NCBI RefSeq assembly: GCF_001667275.1
Contig: NZ_LZHV01000052.1
Location: forward strand, 1-64,000
Direction: 5' to 3'
From: Mycobacterium sp. ACS4054
Lineage (GTDB): Bacteria > Actinomycetota > Actinomycetes > Mycobacteriales > Mycobacteriaceae
Length of the DNA: 64,000 bases
Shown here: positions 40,803-48,842 of the stretch, piece after piece
Numbering within the stretch: the first letter of the stretch is position 1
How the letters are laid out: each line of letters opens with the position of its first letter
Program-made: the position numbers and the translations under genes
The notes under the pieces: generated by a model
What the model was told of the DNA's origin: nothing
Seen by the model: the letters and a program-made list of their open reading frames with translations, nothing else
Databases searched by the model: none

Positions 40803-41590
40803 GCTCCGACCCGATCCGTGATGCGGTCCGCCCAGCACAGGCCCGCGCACGCCAGCGTGGAACCGGCCACCAGGAGCCAGCCGCCCGCATGCCCGTCGAG
40901 CAGGAAGGCCAGCGGCCGCGCGCCGATCAATTGGCCCAACAGCACGCCGAGCACCGGCAGGCCCGCGAGAATGGCCGCGGTGGCGCGCGCGCCGGCCATG
41001 TTCGACGTGACCCGCGCCGAAAAGCGTTGCCGCTCGGCGGTATCGCGCTGTGCCGCGCGCATCAGCGTCGCGATCGCCAGGCCGTGGTCGCTGGCCAGCT
41101 GCCAGCACAGCGCGAGGCGATCCCAATGCGTCGGCAGCGCTGACGATTTCGCGGCGGCGCGCAGACCGGCCGCGACGTCGGCCCCGAGCCTGGCGCGGGC
41201 CGCGACCGCCCGCAAGGACGTCGCGACCGCACCGGTGGTTTCGCCGGCGGCCACCCCGAACGCGCGCACCGGATGGGACCCGACGCGCAATTCACCGACG
41301 AGCACGTCGAGCGCGCCCTCCAGCGTTTGGCCCTCGCGCAGTGCGCATCGGATGCGGTGGCGGCGACGAAAGCGCACGCTCGCGGTCGCGCCCACGACCG
41401 CGACGGCCAGCACCGTCGTCAGCGGCAGCGGCGCGGCGGCCGCACCCGCGACCCCCGTCGCAAGACAGGCCGCCGCGCGCGGGCGCCACCGACGGTTCGG
41501 CGTTACCGGCGCGAGGCGGCGCCGCGGTGACGGCGGCCCGACGATGAGCGCGAGCGCCAACAGCAGCGCGCCGGCCGTCGTCCCGTTCAT
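40799..41590 (-). CDS. TadB-like type II secretion F-domain membrane protein (Rv3658c)
   Basis: The 263-residue protein has N-terminal hydrophobic segments, a central helical bundle (GQTLEGALDVLVGELRVGSHPVRAF is a typical GspF/TadB stretch) and C-terminal membrane helices. It should form the inner-membrane platform with the TadC-like protein. ATG 41590 overlaps the TadA stop (ATGA), and its own stop overlaps the next gene by 4 bp, so the whole locus is a tightly coupled operon. Confidence 0.85.
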   Translation of the reverse strand: MNGTTAGALLLALALIVGPPSPRRRLAPVTPNRRWRPRAAACLATGVAGAAAAPLPLTTVLAVAVVGATASVRFRRRHRIRCALREGQTLEGALDVLVGELRVGSHPVRAFGVAAGETTGAVATSLRAVAARARLGADVAAGLRAAAKSSALPTHWDRLALCWQLASDHGLAIATLMRAAQRDTAERQRFSARVTSNMAGARATAAILAGLPVLGVLLGQLIGARPLAFLLDGHAGGWLLVAGSTLACAGLCWADRITDRVGA

Positions 41591-42759
41591 GCCGGCATCC
41601 GGCTCTGCAACGCGCGTTTCAGCAGCCCGGCGTCGTCGGTCAGGCCGCCGTCGGCGTGCCACACCGTGACCGCCCGCACCCGCCCCTCGACCCTGCGCAG
41701 CACCGCGATTTCACCGAGCCGGCGCCGGCCGGTGCGATCCCGCGTGACGTGCAACAGCACCTGCACGGCCGCGGCGAGTTGGCTGTGCAGCGCCGCGCGA
41801 TCGAGGCCGCCGAGCGCGCCGAGGGCCTCCAGCCGGGCGGGCACCTCGGCCGGGTTGTTCGCGTGCACCGTGCCCGCTCCCCCGTCGTGGCCGGTGTTCA
41901 ACGCGGCGAGCAGATCGACCACCTCCGCGCCCCGCACCTCGCCGACCACGATGCGGTCGGGCCGCATCCGCAGGGCCTGCCGGACGAGTTGGCGCACCGG
42001 AACTTCGCCCACCCCTTCGACATTGGCGCACCGCGCGACGAGCTTCACCAGGTGCGGATGCCGGGGCGCCAGCTCGGCGGCATCCTCGACGCACACGATC
42101 CGTTCGGTGGGCGCCACGGCGCCCAGCATCGCCGCGAGCAAGGTCGTCTTGCCGGCCCCGGTTCCGCCGCAGACCAGGAACGCCAACCGGGCCGCGATGA
42201 TGTCTTCGACCAGGGCGGCGGCCTCGGGCGCCAAGGCGCCGGCCGCGGTCAGGGCCGCCAGGTCCTGACTGGCCGGGCGCAACACCCGCAGCGACAAGCA
42301 GGTGCCCGCGGCCGCCACGGGCGGCAGCACCGCGTGTAAGCGCACGGCGAACCCGGCGCCGACGCCGGTCAGCTGCCCGTCCACCCACGGCTGCGCGTCG
42401 TCCAGGCGCCGGCCGGCGGCCAGCGCCAGCCGCTGTGCCAGGCGTCGCACCGCCGCCTCGTCTGCGAATCGAACCTGGGTGCGCCGCAACCCATTCCCGT
42501 CGTCGACCCACACCGCGTCGGGCGCGGTGACCAACACGTCGGTGGTGCCGTCCGCACACAGCAACGGCTCGAGGATGCCGGCGCCGGTCAGCTCGGTCTG
42601 CAGCACCCGCAGGTTGGCCAACACCTCGGTGTCGCCCAGCATCCCGCCGGACTCGGCCCGGATCGCGGCGGCCACGGCGTTCGGGCCCACCGGAGATCCC
42701 AGCGGTCCGGCTTCGGCGGCCAGCCGCTCACGCACCCGGTCGATCAGCGAACCGCTCAC
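41587..42759 (-). CDS. tadA: TadA/CpaF-type secretion ATPase (Rv3659c)
   Basis: The 390-residue ATPase has Walker A GGTGAGKTT (198-206), the Asp box IVCVEDAAEL, and a His box in GTVHANNPAEVPARLEAL, the set expected of type II/IV secretion ATPases. It powers pilus assembly or secretion through the Tad platform. GTG 42759 overlaps the upstream TadZ-like stop by 4 bp. Family annotation: helicase/secretion neighbourhood ATPase. Confidence 0.93.
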   Translation of the reverse strand: MSGSLIDRVRERLAAEAGPLGSPVGPNAVAAAIRAESGGMLGDTEVLANLRVLQTELTGAGILEPLLCADGTTDVLVTAPDAVWVDDGNGLRRTQVRFADEAAVRRLAQRLALAAGRRLDDAQPWVDGQLTGVGAGFAVRLHAVLPPVAAAGTCLSLRVLRPASQDLAALTAAGALAPEAAALVEDIIAARLAFLVCGGTGAGKTTLLAAMLGAVAPTERIVCVEDAAELAPRHPHLVKLVARCANVEGVGEVPVRQLVRQALRMRPDRIVVGEVRGAEVVDLLAALNTGHDGGAGTVHANNPAEVPARLEALGALGGLDRAALHSQLAAAVQVLLHVTRDRTGRRRLGEIAVLRRVEGRVRAVTVWHADGGLTDDAGLLKRALQSRMPA

Positions 42760-43850
42760 GCGGCCCTACCGTTTCGCGCCGGACCCGACGACGCGCGCGG
42801 CAGCACGGTGAGCACCTGGCGGGCCGCCGCCGCGAGCGCGGATCGCCGCCCGAGCCGCAGGCCGCCGCGCTCGAGCTGCTCGGCGACCCGGGGTTCGGCC
42901 CTCATCGCTGCCAGCAACGGCAGCCCGGTGATGTCGGCGATCTCACCGGCCCGCAACCCGCCCGGCGACGGGCCGCGTACCACCAACCCCACATTGGGAT
43001 TGATGGCGGCCAGCACCGGGGCGAGCGCACCCGTCGCCGCGCACGCGGGCACGTCGCAGCGGCTGACCACGACGACGAGGTCGGCGGCGGCGAGCGCGGC
43101 CTGCGCCGCGTCGGTGAGACGGCGCGGAAGGTCACAGATCACGGTGACCGCGCCGCGGCGGCCGGCGTCGACGATGGCGTGCACCGGCCCGGCCGCCAAC
43201 TCGTATCCGCGCCGGGTGCCGGACAGCACGCTGACCCCGCGGTGTCGCGGCAACGCCTCCCGCGCCGCCGACCAGTTGAGCCGGCCACCCTGCAGGGCGA
43301 GGTCCGGCCAGCGCAGGCCCGGCGCGGTCTCGGCGCCGAGCAGCAGATCGATTCCCCCGCCCCACGGGTCGAGGTCGACCAGCACTGCGTCGGCGGCGGC
43401 CTGCGCCAGGGCGGCCGCCAGCGTCGACGCGCCGGCCCCGCCGCACCCACCGACGACCGTGACCACTTCGCCACGCGACCCGTCGTCGCGCGACGATTCG
43501 ACGGCCTCGGCGAGCGCGCGGACCAAGCCGGCCTCCTGCTCGGGCAGCCGCAGCACGCACTCGGCGCCCACCGCGACGGCCGCCGCCCACGCCGCGGTCG
43601 CCGGGTCGCCCGCCGTCAGCACGGCGACGTGAGCGCGGCGCGGCAGCGCCGCCCGCCCGCACCGGTCCGCCGCGGTTTCGTCCAGCACCACGGCCGCGGC
43701 CGCCGACCACGTCTTGCGACTCACGGCACCGCCCGCATGGACCACCCGGACACCGACGGCCGCCGCCACGCGGTCGAATTCCCGGCGCAGTTCCGGATCC
43801 GCCAACACCGCCAGCACGCCCGCGGGCTCGGCGTGGGGGGTGCTCGTCAC
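42756..43850 (-). CDS. CpaE/TadZ-like MinD-family protein (Rv3660c)
   Basis: The 364-residue protein has an N-terminal receiver-like region, then a MinD/ParA-type ATPase domain with a degenerate Walker A (GGCGGAGAST lacks the usual GKT Lys) and LVDLDPWGGGIDLLLG. CpaE/TadZ proteins place the Tad machine at the cell pole. The Rv3660c family has also been called septum site determining. GTG 43850 is chosen for its similarity to M. tuberculosis; a CAGGGT element 6 nt upstream may be its -10 box. Confidence 0.85.
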   Translation of the reverse strand: MTSTPHAEPAGVLAVLADPELRREFDRVAAAVGVRVVHAGGAVSRKTWSAAAAVVLDETAADRCGRAALPRRAHVAVLTAGDPATAAWAAAVAVGAECVLRLPEQEAGLVRALAEAVESSRDDGSRGEVVTVVGGCGGAGASTLAAALAQAAADAVLVDLDPWGGGIDLLLGAETAPGLRWPDLALQGGRLNWSAAREALPRHRGVSVLSGTRRGYELAAGPVHAIVDAGRRGAVTVICDLPRRLTDAAQAALAAADLVVVVSRCDVPACAATGALAPVLAAINPNVGLVVRGPSPGGLRAGEIADITGLPLLAAMRAEPRVAEQLERGGLRLGRRSALAAAARQVLTVLPRASSGPARNGRAA

Positions 43851-44026
43851 GGACCCACCCTGTCGGACCCGCGATATTGGACACCAGTCCCAAATACCGA
43901 TTTGGGGATAGAGACGCGAGTGTGCACAAAGCGTGTCGGCCGGGAGCGGCCGGCACACAGAAGTCGCAATGTCCGCAACCACGGGAACGCCGCGCCATGC
44001 GGCACGTCGAAGAGGATCTGACCCCA

Positions 44027-44122
44027 GAAAAGGGACGACCCCCGCCAGGGGGGGAGGAGGCGAGGGTCGTCGTGTATCAGCCCCGGGGGGTCGGGCTGAT
44101 ACACCCTCGGCTCAGGCCGAGT
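44027..44122 (-). ncRNA. 6C RNA (B11, ncRv13660c homologue)
   Basis: Read on the minus strand, two strong stem-loops carry C-rich loops. GTATCAGCCC/GGGCTGATAC encloses a run of six C, and GACGACCC/GGGTCGTC encloses CCTCCCCCCC. These are the defining features of actinobacterial 6C RNA. A small hairpin CTCGG/CCGAG lies at the 5' end and the RNA runs into CCCTTTTC, a terminator-like end. The predicted length of about 96 nt and the place between Rv3660c and Rv3661 match M. tuberculosis B11. It is known as a small RNA with C-rich loops that affects growth when overexpressed. Confidence 0.85.
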
Positions 44123-44129
44123 AATGCTT

Positions 44130-44135
44130 ACTATA
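44130..44135 (-). promoter_or_regulatory. -10 box TATAGT of 6C RNA
   Basis: TATAGT on the minus strand lies 7-8 nt before the inferred 5' end of the RNA. A possible -35 hexamer TTGCGT (44155-44160) sits at a long 19-bp spacing and overlaps the left arm of the 12-bp inverted repeat. Confidence 0.6.
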
Positions 44136-44147
44136 CACATGACAAGC

Positions 44148-44214
44148 GGCGGTAACGCAAGGGCTCTTCTCCAGGAAAGAACACGTTGAGCCGCAAAAAC
44201 AGTGCGTTACCGCC
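44148..44214. repeat. 12-bp perfect inverted repeat between 6C RNA and Rv3661
   Basis: GGCGGTAACGCA (44148-44159) and TGCGTTACCGCC (44203-44214) are perfectly complementary with 43 bp between. The left arm overlaps the -35 region of the 6C RNA promoter, and the right arm lies about 60 bp before the Rv3661 -10 box. It could be a paired operator, or the closing stem of a further transcript. Confidence 0.7.
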
Positions 44215-44275
44215 GGTCCCACATTGCTGAGCGGCGTTTCGGCCCCGGAACCGGGGCCCGGAAGCACGGCCGACA

Positions 44276-44281
44276 TATGCT
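44276..44281 (+). promoter_or_regulatory. -10 box TATGCT for leaderless Rv3661-like gene
   Basis: TATGCT is followed after exactly 6 nt by GTG 44288. Confidence 0.5.
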
Positions 44282-44287
44282 GGTTCG

Positions 44288-45133
44288 GTGACCGTCTTCG
44301 ACCCGGCCGCGGAGCAGCACACGGCGGCGGCCACCGCTCCCCGGGCCCGCACCGCGGCCTTCTTCGACCTGGACAAGACGATCATCGCCAAGTCCAGCAC
44401 GCTGGCTTTCAGCAAACCCTTCTTCAACCAGGGACTGCTGAACCGCCGCGCCGTGCTCAAATCGAGCTACGCCCAGTTCATCTATCTGCTCTCCGGTGCT
44501 GATCATGACCAGATGGACCGGATGCGCATCCACATGACGAACATGGTCGCCGGCTGGGACGTGGAACAGGTCAAGTCGATCGTCAACGAAACGCTGCACG
44601 ACATCGTGACCCCGCTGGTGTTCGCCGAGGCTGCCGACCTGATCGCCGCGCACAAGCTGTGCGGCCGCGACGTGGTCGTGGTCTCCGCCTCCGGCGAGGA
44701 GATCGTCGCGCCGATCGCCCGCGCGCTGGGCGCCACCCACGCGATGGCGACCCGCATGGTGGTGGAGGACGGCCGGTACACCGGCGAGATCGCGTTCTAC
44801 TGCTACGGCGAGGGCAAGGTGCAAGCGATCCGCGAGCTGGCCGCCCGCGAGGGCTACCCGCTGGAGCACTGCTACGCCTACTCCGACTCGATCACCGACC
44901 TGCCGATGCTCGAGTCCGTCGGCCACCCCAGCGTGGTGAATCCGGACCGCGGATTGCGCCGGGAAGCCGTCGAGCGTGGTTGGCCCGTGTTGTCGTTCTC
45001 CAAGCCGGTGTCGCTGCGCGATCGCATCCCCGCCCCGTCGGGCGCCGCGATCGCGACGACCGCCGCGGTGGGCGTCAGCGCGCTGGCCGCGGGCGCGGTC
45101 ACCTACTCGCTGTTGCGCCGGTTCGCGTTCTAG
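44288..45133 (+). CDS. HAD-superfamily hydrolase, SerB-like with C-terminal anchor (Rv3661)
   Basis: The 281-residue protein has HAD motif I FFDLDKTI (Asp27, Asp29), motif II in VVVVSASGEE and motif IV YSDSITDLPML, with a helical cap between motifs I and II. It belongs to the HAD-IB group related to phosphoserine phosphatase; the substrate is unknown. A C-terminal hydrophobic helix (about 252-276) could anchor it in the membrane, unlike SerB itself. It is flanked by two conserved small RNA genes and has its own leaderless promoter. Confidence 0.88.
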   Translation: MTVFDPAAEQHTAAATAPRARTAAFFDLDKTIIAKSSTLAFSKPFFNQGLLNRRAVLKSSYAQFIYLLSGADHDQMDRMRIHMTNMVAGWDVEQVKSIVNETLHDIVTPLVFAEAADLIAAHKLCGRDVVVVSASGEEIVAPIARALGATHAMATRMVVEDGRYTGEIAFYCYGEGKVQAIRELAAREGYPLEHCYAYSDSITDLPMLESVGHPSVVNPDRGLRREAVERGWPVLSFSKPVSLRDRIPAPSGAAIATTAAVGVSALAAGAVTYSLLRRFAF

Positions 45134-45221
45134 CCGGCACCGCGATTCGCAGCAAACTCCGATGCCGCTTCGCTTCCCGGCTTTTGCAAAATTGGGCCTT
45201 GCTGCGCTAGGGGTCTAGTAG

Positions 45222-45535
45222 TACAAAGGAACCACGGAAGCCCGGTGAGGCCAAGGTCGATCCGGAAGAGAAGGTTCGTTCTCCCGACCCGGGCGCCCAG
45301 CACGGTGCTCGGCACCCACGCGGAGTCATAGCCGCGAAAATGGCAGAAGTGTTGCGGGCCTGCGTAATTGCGAAATGTGAACGGTGACGACGACCCTTTG
45401 GGTGGGGTTGCAGCCACAAGCATCGCAAGATCGCCGAGGCCAACCCACGCAGCCCAGAAATGCACGCATGGTAACCGAGCTCCGTGCTAGCGGGCGGCGG
45501 ACCGAATTCCTTTCGGACGTCGCCCGCTTTGCATT
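45222..45535 (+). ncRNA. Ms1 / MTS2823-like 6S-type RNA
   Basis: The 442-bp gap between the Rv3661-like and Rv3662c-like genes is where M. tuberculosis carries MTS2823 and where I expect the Ms1 homologue, an abundant stationary-phase RNA of about 300 nt that binds core RNA polymerase. Here a promoter-like region (TTGCAA at 45184, TTGGGC at 45192, TAGGGG or TAGTAG as -10) precedes about 310 nt ending in a strong terminator hairpin. CCACGGA near 45232 can pair with TCCGTG near 45481 as a closing stem. Ends are approximate. Identification rests on synteny, length and these signals. Confidence 0.7.
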
Positions 45536-45537
45536 GT
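45490..45537 (+). terminator. Terminator hairpin of Ms1-like RNA
   Basis: GCGGGCG (45490-45496) pairs with CGCCCGC (45521-45527), and inside it CCGAA pairs with TTCGG (45502-45516). TTTGCATTGTT follows. This marks the 3' end of the small RNA and also lies just before the converging Rv3662c-like stop. Confidence 0.7.
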
Positions 45538-45575
45538 TAGGTGCCGTTTTCGTCAACCGCCGGCTACCGAATCAG

Positions 45576-46334
45576 CTATCGACTCGACAGCGCATCGGCG
45601 ATGGTCAGGGCTTCCTGCGCACCGGCTCGAATCGCGCGGCAACACAGCACCAGCCAGGCCGCCACCCCGTCCGCGGTACCGCCGGCGAAACCTTCGGCCG
45701 CATCGCGATAGTCGGCGGGCTGCCGCATCCAATTCACCTCGGGCACGCCCAATCCGTGCGGGTCCAAGCCGCTGGCGATGGTGACCAACCGCGACACCGC
45801 TCGGGCCACCACCCCGTCGGCGCTGCCGAAGGGCCGCAGCGTCAGCAGCTCCCCGTGCGCGACGGCGGCGACGTCGGGCGCCGGCGCCTGGGTGCCGCCG
45901 CTGACCAACTCCGCCAGCAACTCCAGCCGCGGCCCGACGCCGGCGTCGGCGCGGGGCCGGCCCAGCCGTTCCTCGTCGACCTGGCCGGCCGCCGCCAGCA
46001 TGTGCAAGCGGGCCAGCGCCTGCAGCGGCGCGCGCCGCCAGATCCCGACCAGGGGCCCCTCGCCGCCCTCCAGCGCCTGGGCCACCCGCAGCGCCCCGCC
46101 GAAGACCGGGTCGCTGACCGCGCCCGCGTCGGCGAGGTCTTCCAGCCGCACGGGACCGCCGTCCAGCACAGAGGATGCGCGCGCGGCCCGCAATGCCGCC
46201 TCGGCGGCGGTCACCGGCCAGCCGCGCAGGTTGGCGCGGTGGCGGTGGGCGCGCCCCAGCGCCTCGCGGGCCCGATCGCTGGCCTCGGCGACGCCGGGCA
46301 GCTCCATCAGCGGAGCCAAAGGATCAGCGGTCAC
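45576..46334 (-). CDS. Fic-fold-like protein with degenerate active site (Rv3662c)
   Basis: The 252-residue protein is annotated only as conserved hypothetical in mycobacteria. Residues 160-178 (HGELLTLRPFGSADGVVAR) align with the Fic region HxELLxIHPFxDGNGRxxR. The catalytic His is replaced by Arg167 and DGNGR by ADGVVAR. Upstream, AARASSVLDGG (about 50-60) sits where Fic proteins have their SxxxEG inhibitory helix. A non-AMPylating Fic relative is inferred. GTG 46334 lies 8 nt after a TAGGTT box. Confidence 0.75.
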   Translation of the reverse strand: MTADPLAPLMELPGVAEASDRAREALGRAHRHRANLRGWPVTAAEAALRAARASSVLDGGPVRLEDLADAGAVSDPVFGGALRVAQALEGGEGPLVGIWRRAPLQALARLHMLAAAGQVDEERLGRPRADAGVGPRLELLAELVSGGTQAPAPDVAAVAHGELLTLRPFGSADGVVARAVSRLVTIASGLDPHGLGVPEVNWMRQPADYRDAAEGFAGGTADGVAAWLVLCCRAIRAGAQEALTIADALSSR

Positions 46335-46342
46335 AGGTTGCC

Positions 46343-46348
46343 AACCTA
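46343..46348 (-). promoter_or_regulatory. -10 box TAGGTT upstream of Rv3662c-like gene
   Basis: TAGGTT lies 8 nt before GTG 46334, compatible with a leaderless or nearly leaderless mRNA. The space to the dppD stop is only 22 bp, so read-through from the opposite direction is not an issue here. Confidence 0.4.
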
Positions 46349-46356
46349 TCCCGGCT

Positions 46357-47973
46357 TCACCGATCCGATGTCGGCGCGTGCGGGATGGCCTCCAGCAACT
46401 GGCGCGTGTATTCGTGCCGGGGCCGGGCGAACAGCTCCTCGGTGGCGGCGTGCTCCACCACTCGCCCGGCGCGCATCACCAGGACGTCGTCGGCGATCTG
46501 CCGGATCACGGCCAGGTCGTGGCTGATGAACAGGTAGGTGAGCCCCAGCTCGGTCTGCAGTTCGGCCAGCAGATCCAGTATCTGCGCCTGCACCAGGACG
46601 TCGAGCGCGGAGACCGCCTCGTCGCAGACCAGCATGTCGGGCCGCAGCGCCAGCGCCCGAGCGATCGCCACCCGCTGCCGTTGGCCGCCCGACAGTTCGC
46701 GGGGCAGCCGCCCCAGGACCGACGACGGCAACGCCACCTGGTCGACTAGCTCGCGCACCGCGCGCTCGCGCTGCCGGCGGTCGCCGACGCGGTGGATGCG
46801 CAGCGGTTCCTCGACGGCCCGAAACACCGTGTACATGGGATCGAGGCTGCTGTAGGGGTTTTGGAAGACCGGCTGTACCCGGCGGCGGAGTGCCAATTGC
46901 CGATCGCGGTTCAGCGCGGCGTCGACGCGCGCGCCGTCGAAGACGACCGTGCCCGACGTCGGCGGCAGCAGGCCGAGCACCAGCTGCGCCAGCGTGGACT
47001 TGCCCGAACCGGACTCCCCGGCGATCGCCAGGGTGCTCGCTCGCCGCAGGCGGAACGAAACACCGTCGACGGCAAGGAATTCCGCGCGCTTCCAGGGCGC
47101 CCCGCGGGATTCCCGGTATGCCTTGGTCAGCCTGGAGGCGACGAGGATGTCGTCCGGCGTCCCAGCGTTCGCCGGCCGTTGCCGGGGCGGGCCTTTGACG
47201 GTCAGCGAGGGTGCGGCGGCCACCAGCCGCCGGGTGTACTCGTGCTGCGGGGTCCGCAAGATCGACCGCGCCGAACCGGATTCCACCACCACGCCGTCGC
47301 GCATGACGACCACCGACTCGGCGCGTTCGGCGGCCAGCGCGAGGTCATGGGTGATCAGCAGCAGCGCGGTGCCGAGTTCCGCGGTGAGCCCCTGCAGATG
47401 GTCGAGCACCTGGCGTTGCACGGTGACGTCCAGGGCCGACGTCGGTTCGTCGGCGATCAGCAGCCGCGGCCGGCCCGCCAACCCGATCGCGATCAGCGCC
47501 CGCTGACACATGCCGCCGGAGAGCTGGTGCGGGTAGCGGCCGGCCTGTTTGGCGGGGTCCCGCATCCCGGCCTGGGCGAGCAGTTCGACCGCCCGCCGCC
47601 GGGACCGGCGGTCGGAAGTGTTGGCCCGCAACGCCTCCGCAACCTGGAAGCCGACCTTCCAGACGGGGTTGAGGTTGGTCATCGGGTCCTGGGGGATGTA
47701 GCCGATCTCGCGGCCCCTGATCGCGCGCAGCGTCCGGCGGTCGGCCCCGGCGATGTCGGAACCGTCGAAGACGATGCGCCCGGCCGTGATCCGGCCGCCG
47801 GTGGGCAGCAGGCCTAGGATCGCGGCCGCCGTGGTGGATTTGCCCGATCCCGATTCCCCCACCACCGCGACGGTGTGGCCAGGCTGGACGGCGAAATCCA
47901 CGCCGCGGACGGCGGCCTGATCACCGAAGTCGACCTTCAGGCCCTCGACCCAGAGCAGCGGTGTGCCGGTCAT
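46357..47973 (-). CDS. dppD: Dipeptide/heme ABC transporter, dual ATPase DppD
   Basis: The 538-residue protein contains two fused ABC ATPase domains, each with Walker A (GESGSGKST twice), signature (LSGGM in the first, LSGGQRQRV in the second) and Walker B (LLIADEPTSALD, LVCDEAVSALD). The first signature LSGGMCQRA deviates slightly. It energises DppBC. In M. tuberculosis the Dpp system is reported to import peptides and heme. ATG 47973 overlaps the dppC stop (ATGA). Confidence 0.93.
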   Translation of the reverse strand: MTGTPLLWVEGLKVDFGDQAAVRGVDFAVQPGHTVAVVGESGSGKSTTAAAILGLLPTGGRITAGRIVFDGSDIAGADRRTLRAIRGREIGYIPQDPMTNLNPVWKVGFQVAEALRANTSDRRSRRRAVELLAQAGMRDPAKQAGRYPHQLSGGMCQRALIAIGLAGRPRLLIADEPTSALDVTVQRQVLDHLQGLTAELGTALLLITHDLALAAERAESVVVMRDGVVVESGSARSILRTPQHEYTRRLVAAAPSLTVKGPPRQRPANAGTPDDILVASRLTKAYRESRGAPWKRAEFLAVDGVSFRLRRASTLAIAGESGSGKSTLAQLVLGLLPPTSGTVVFDGARVDAALNRDRQLALRRRVQPVFQNPYSSLDPMYTVFRAVEEPLRIHRVGDRRQRERAVRELVDQVALPSSVLGRLPRELSGGQRQRVAIARALALRPDMLVCDEAVSALDVLVQAQILDLLAELQTELGLTYLFISHDLAVIRQIADDVLVMRAGRVVEHAATEELFARPRHEYTRQLLEAIPHAPTSDR

Positions 47974-48842
47974 GGGCGCCACGCTCGGGACGCCGGGTCC
48001 AGGGCGTCGCGCAGCGCGTCGCCCATCATCATGAACGCCAGCACCGTGATCGCCAGCGCCCCGGCGGGAAAGAAGAGGATGGGCGATCCCGCCCGCAACC
48101 GCGTCTGGGCGAGATTGATGTCACCGCCCCAGGACACCACCGTCGCGGGCAGCCCGACACCCAGGTAGGACAGGGTGGCCTCGGTGACGATGAATACGCC
48201 GAGGGCGATGGTGGCCACCGCGATGACGGGGCCCAAGGCGTTGGGCAGCACGTGGCGCAGCAGGATCTGAAAACGGCTCAACCCCAGTGCTTTTGCGGCG
48301 ACCACATAGTCGCTGGCACGCACGGCAAGCACCGATCCGCGCGCGATGCGGGCCACCTGCGGCCAGCCGAACAGGGCAAGGATGGCGATGACCGTCCACA
48401 CCGTCCGGTGGTGCAGGACCTGCATCAGCACGATGGCGGCCAGCAGCAGCGGCAGGCCGAAGAACACGTCGCTGACGCGGGAGACCACCGCGTCGATCCA
48501 CCCGCCGTAGAAGCCGGCCAGCGCGCCCAGCGCCCCGCCGACGACGAACACGGCCAGGGCGGCTCCCAGGCCGACGGTGACCGAAGCCCGTGCCCCGTAG
48601 ACGGTGCGGGCGTAGACGTCGTGGCCCTGCAGGTCGGTGCCGAACCAGTGCGCGCGCGACGGCGGGAGCAGGCTCTGGGCGGGGTCGGCGTAGGCGGGGT
48701 CGGCCCCGGTGAACACCGCCGGAAACAGCGCGACCGCGACGACGAACGCGATCAGCAGGCCGGCGACGATGAACTTCGGTCGCCCGCGCAACCCGCGCCA
48801 GGCGTCGCGCCAGAAGCCACTGGCCCGCGACGGCTCAGCCAT
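47970..48842 (-). CDS. dppC: Dipeptide ABC transporter permease DppC
   Basis: The 290-residue permease has an N-terminal helix, five further membrane segments and the EAA-type loop AAKALGLSRFQILLRHVLPNA that contacts the ATPase. It has the OppC-type N-terminal domain (HWFGTDLQGHDVYARTVYGA). ATG 48842 overlaps the dppB stop by 8 bp, and its own stop overlaps dppD. Confidence 0.93.
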   Translation of the reverse strand: MAEPSRASGFWRDAWRGLRGRPKFIVAGLLIAFVVAVALFPAVFTGADPAYADPAQSLLPPSRAHWFGTDLQGHDVYARTVYGARASVTVGLGAALAVFVVGGALGALAGFYGGWIDAVVSRVSDVFFGLPLLLAAIVLMQVLHHRTVWTVIAILALFGWPQVARIARGSVLAVRASDYVVAAKALGLSRFQILLRHVLPNALGPVIAVATIALGVFIVTEATLSYLGVGLPATVVSWGGDINLAQTRLRAGSPILFFPAGALAITVLAFMMMGDALRDALDPASRAWRP

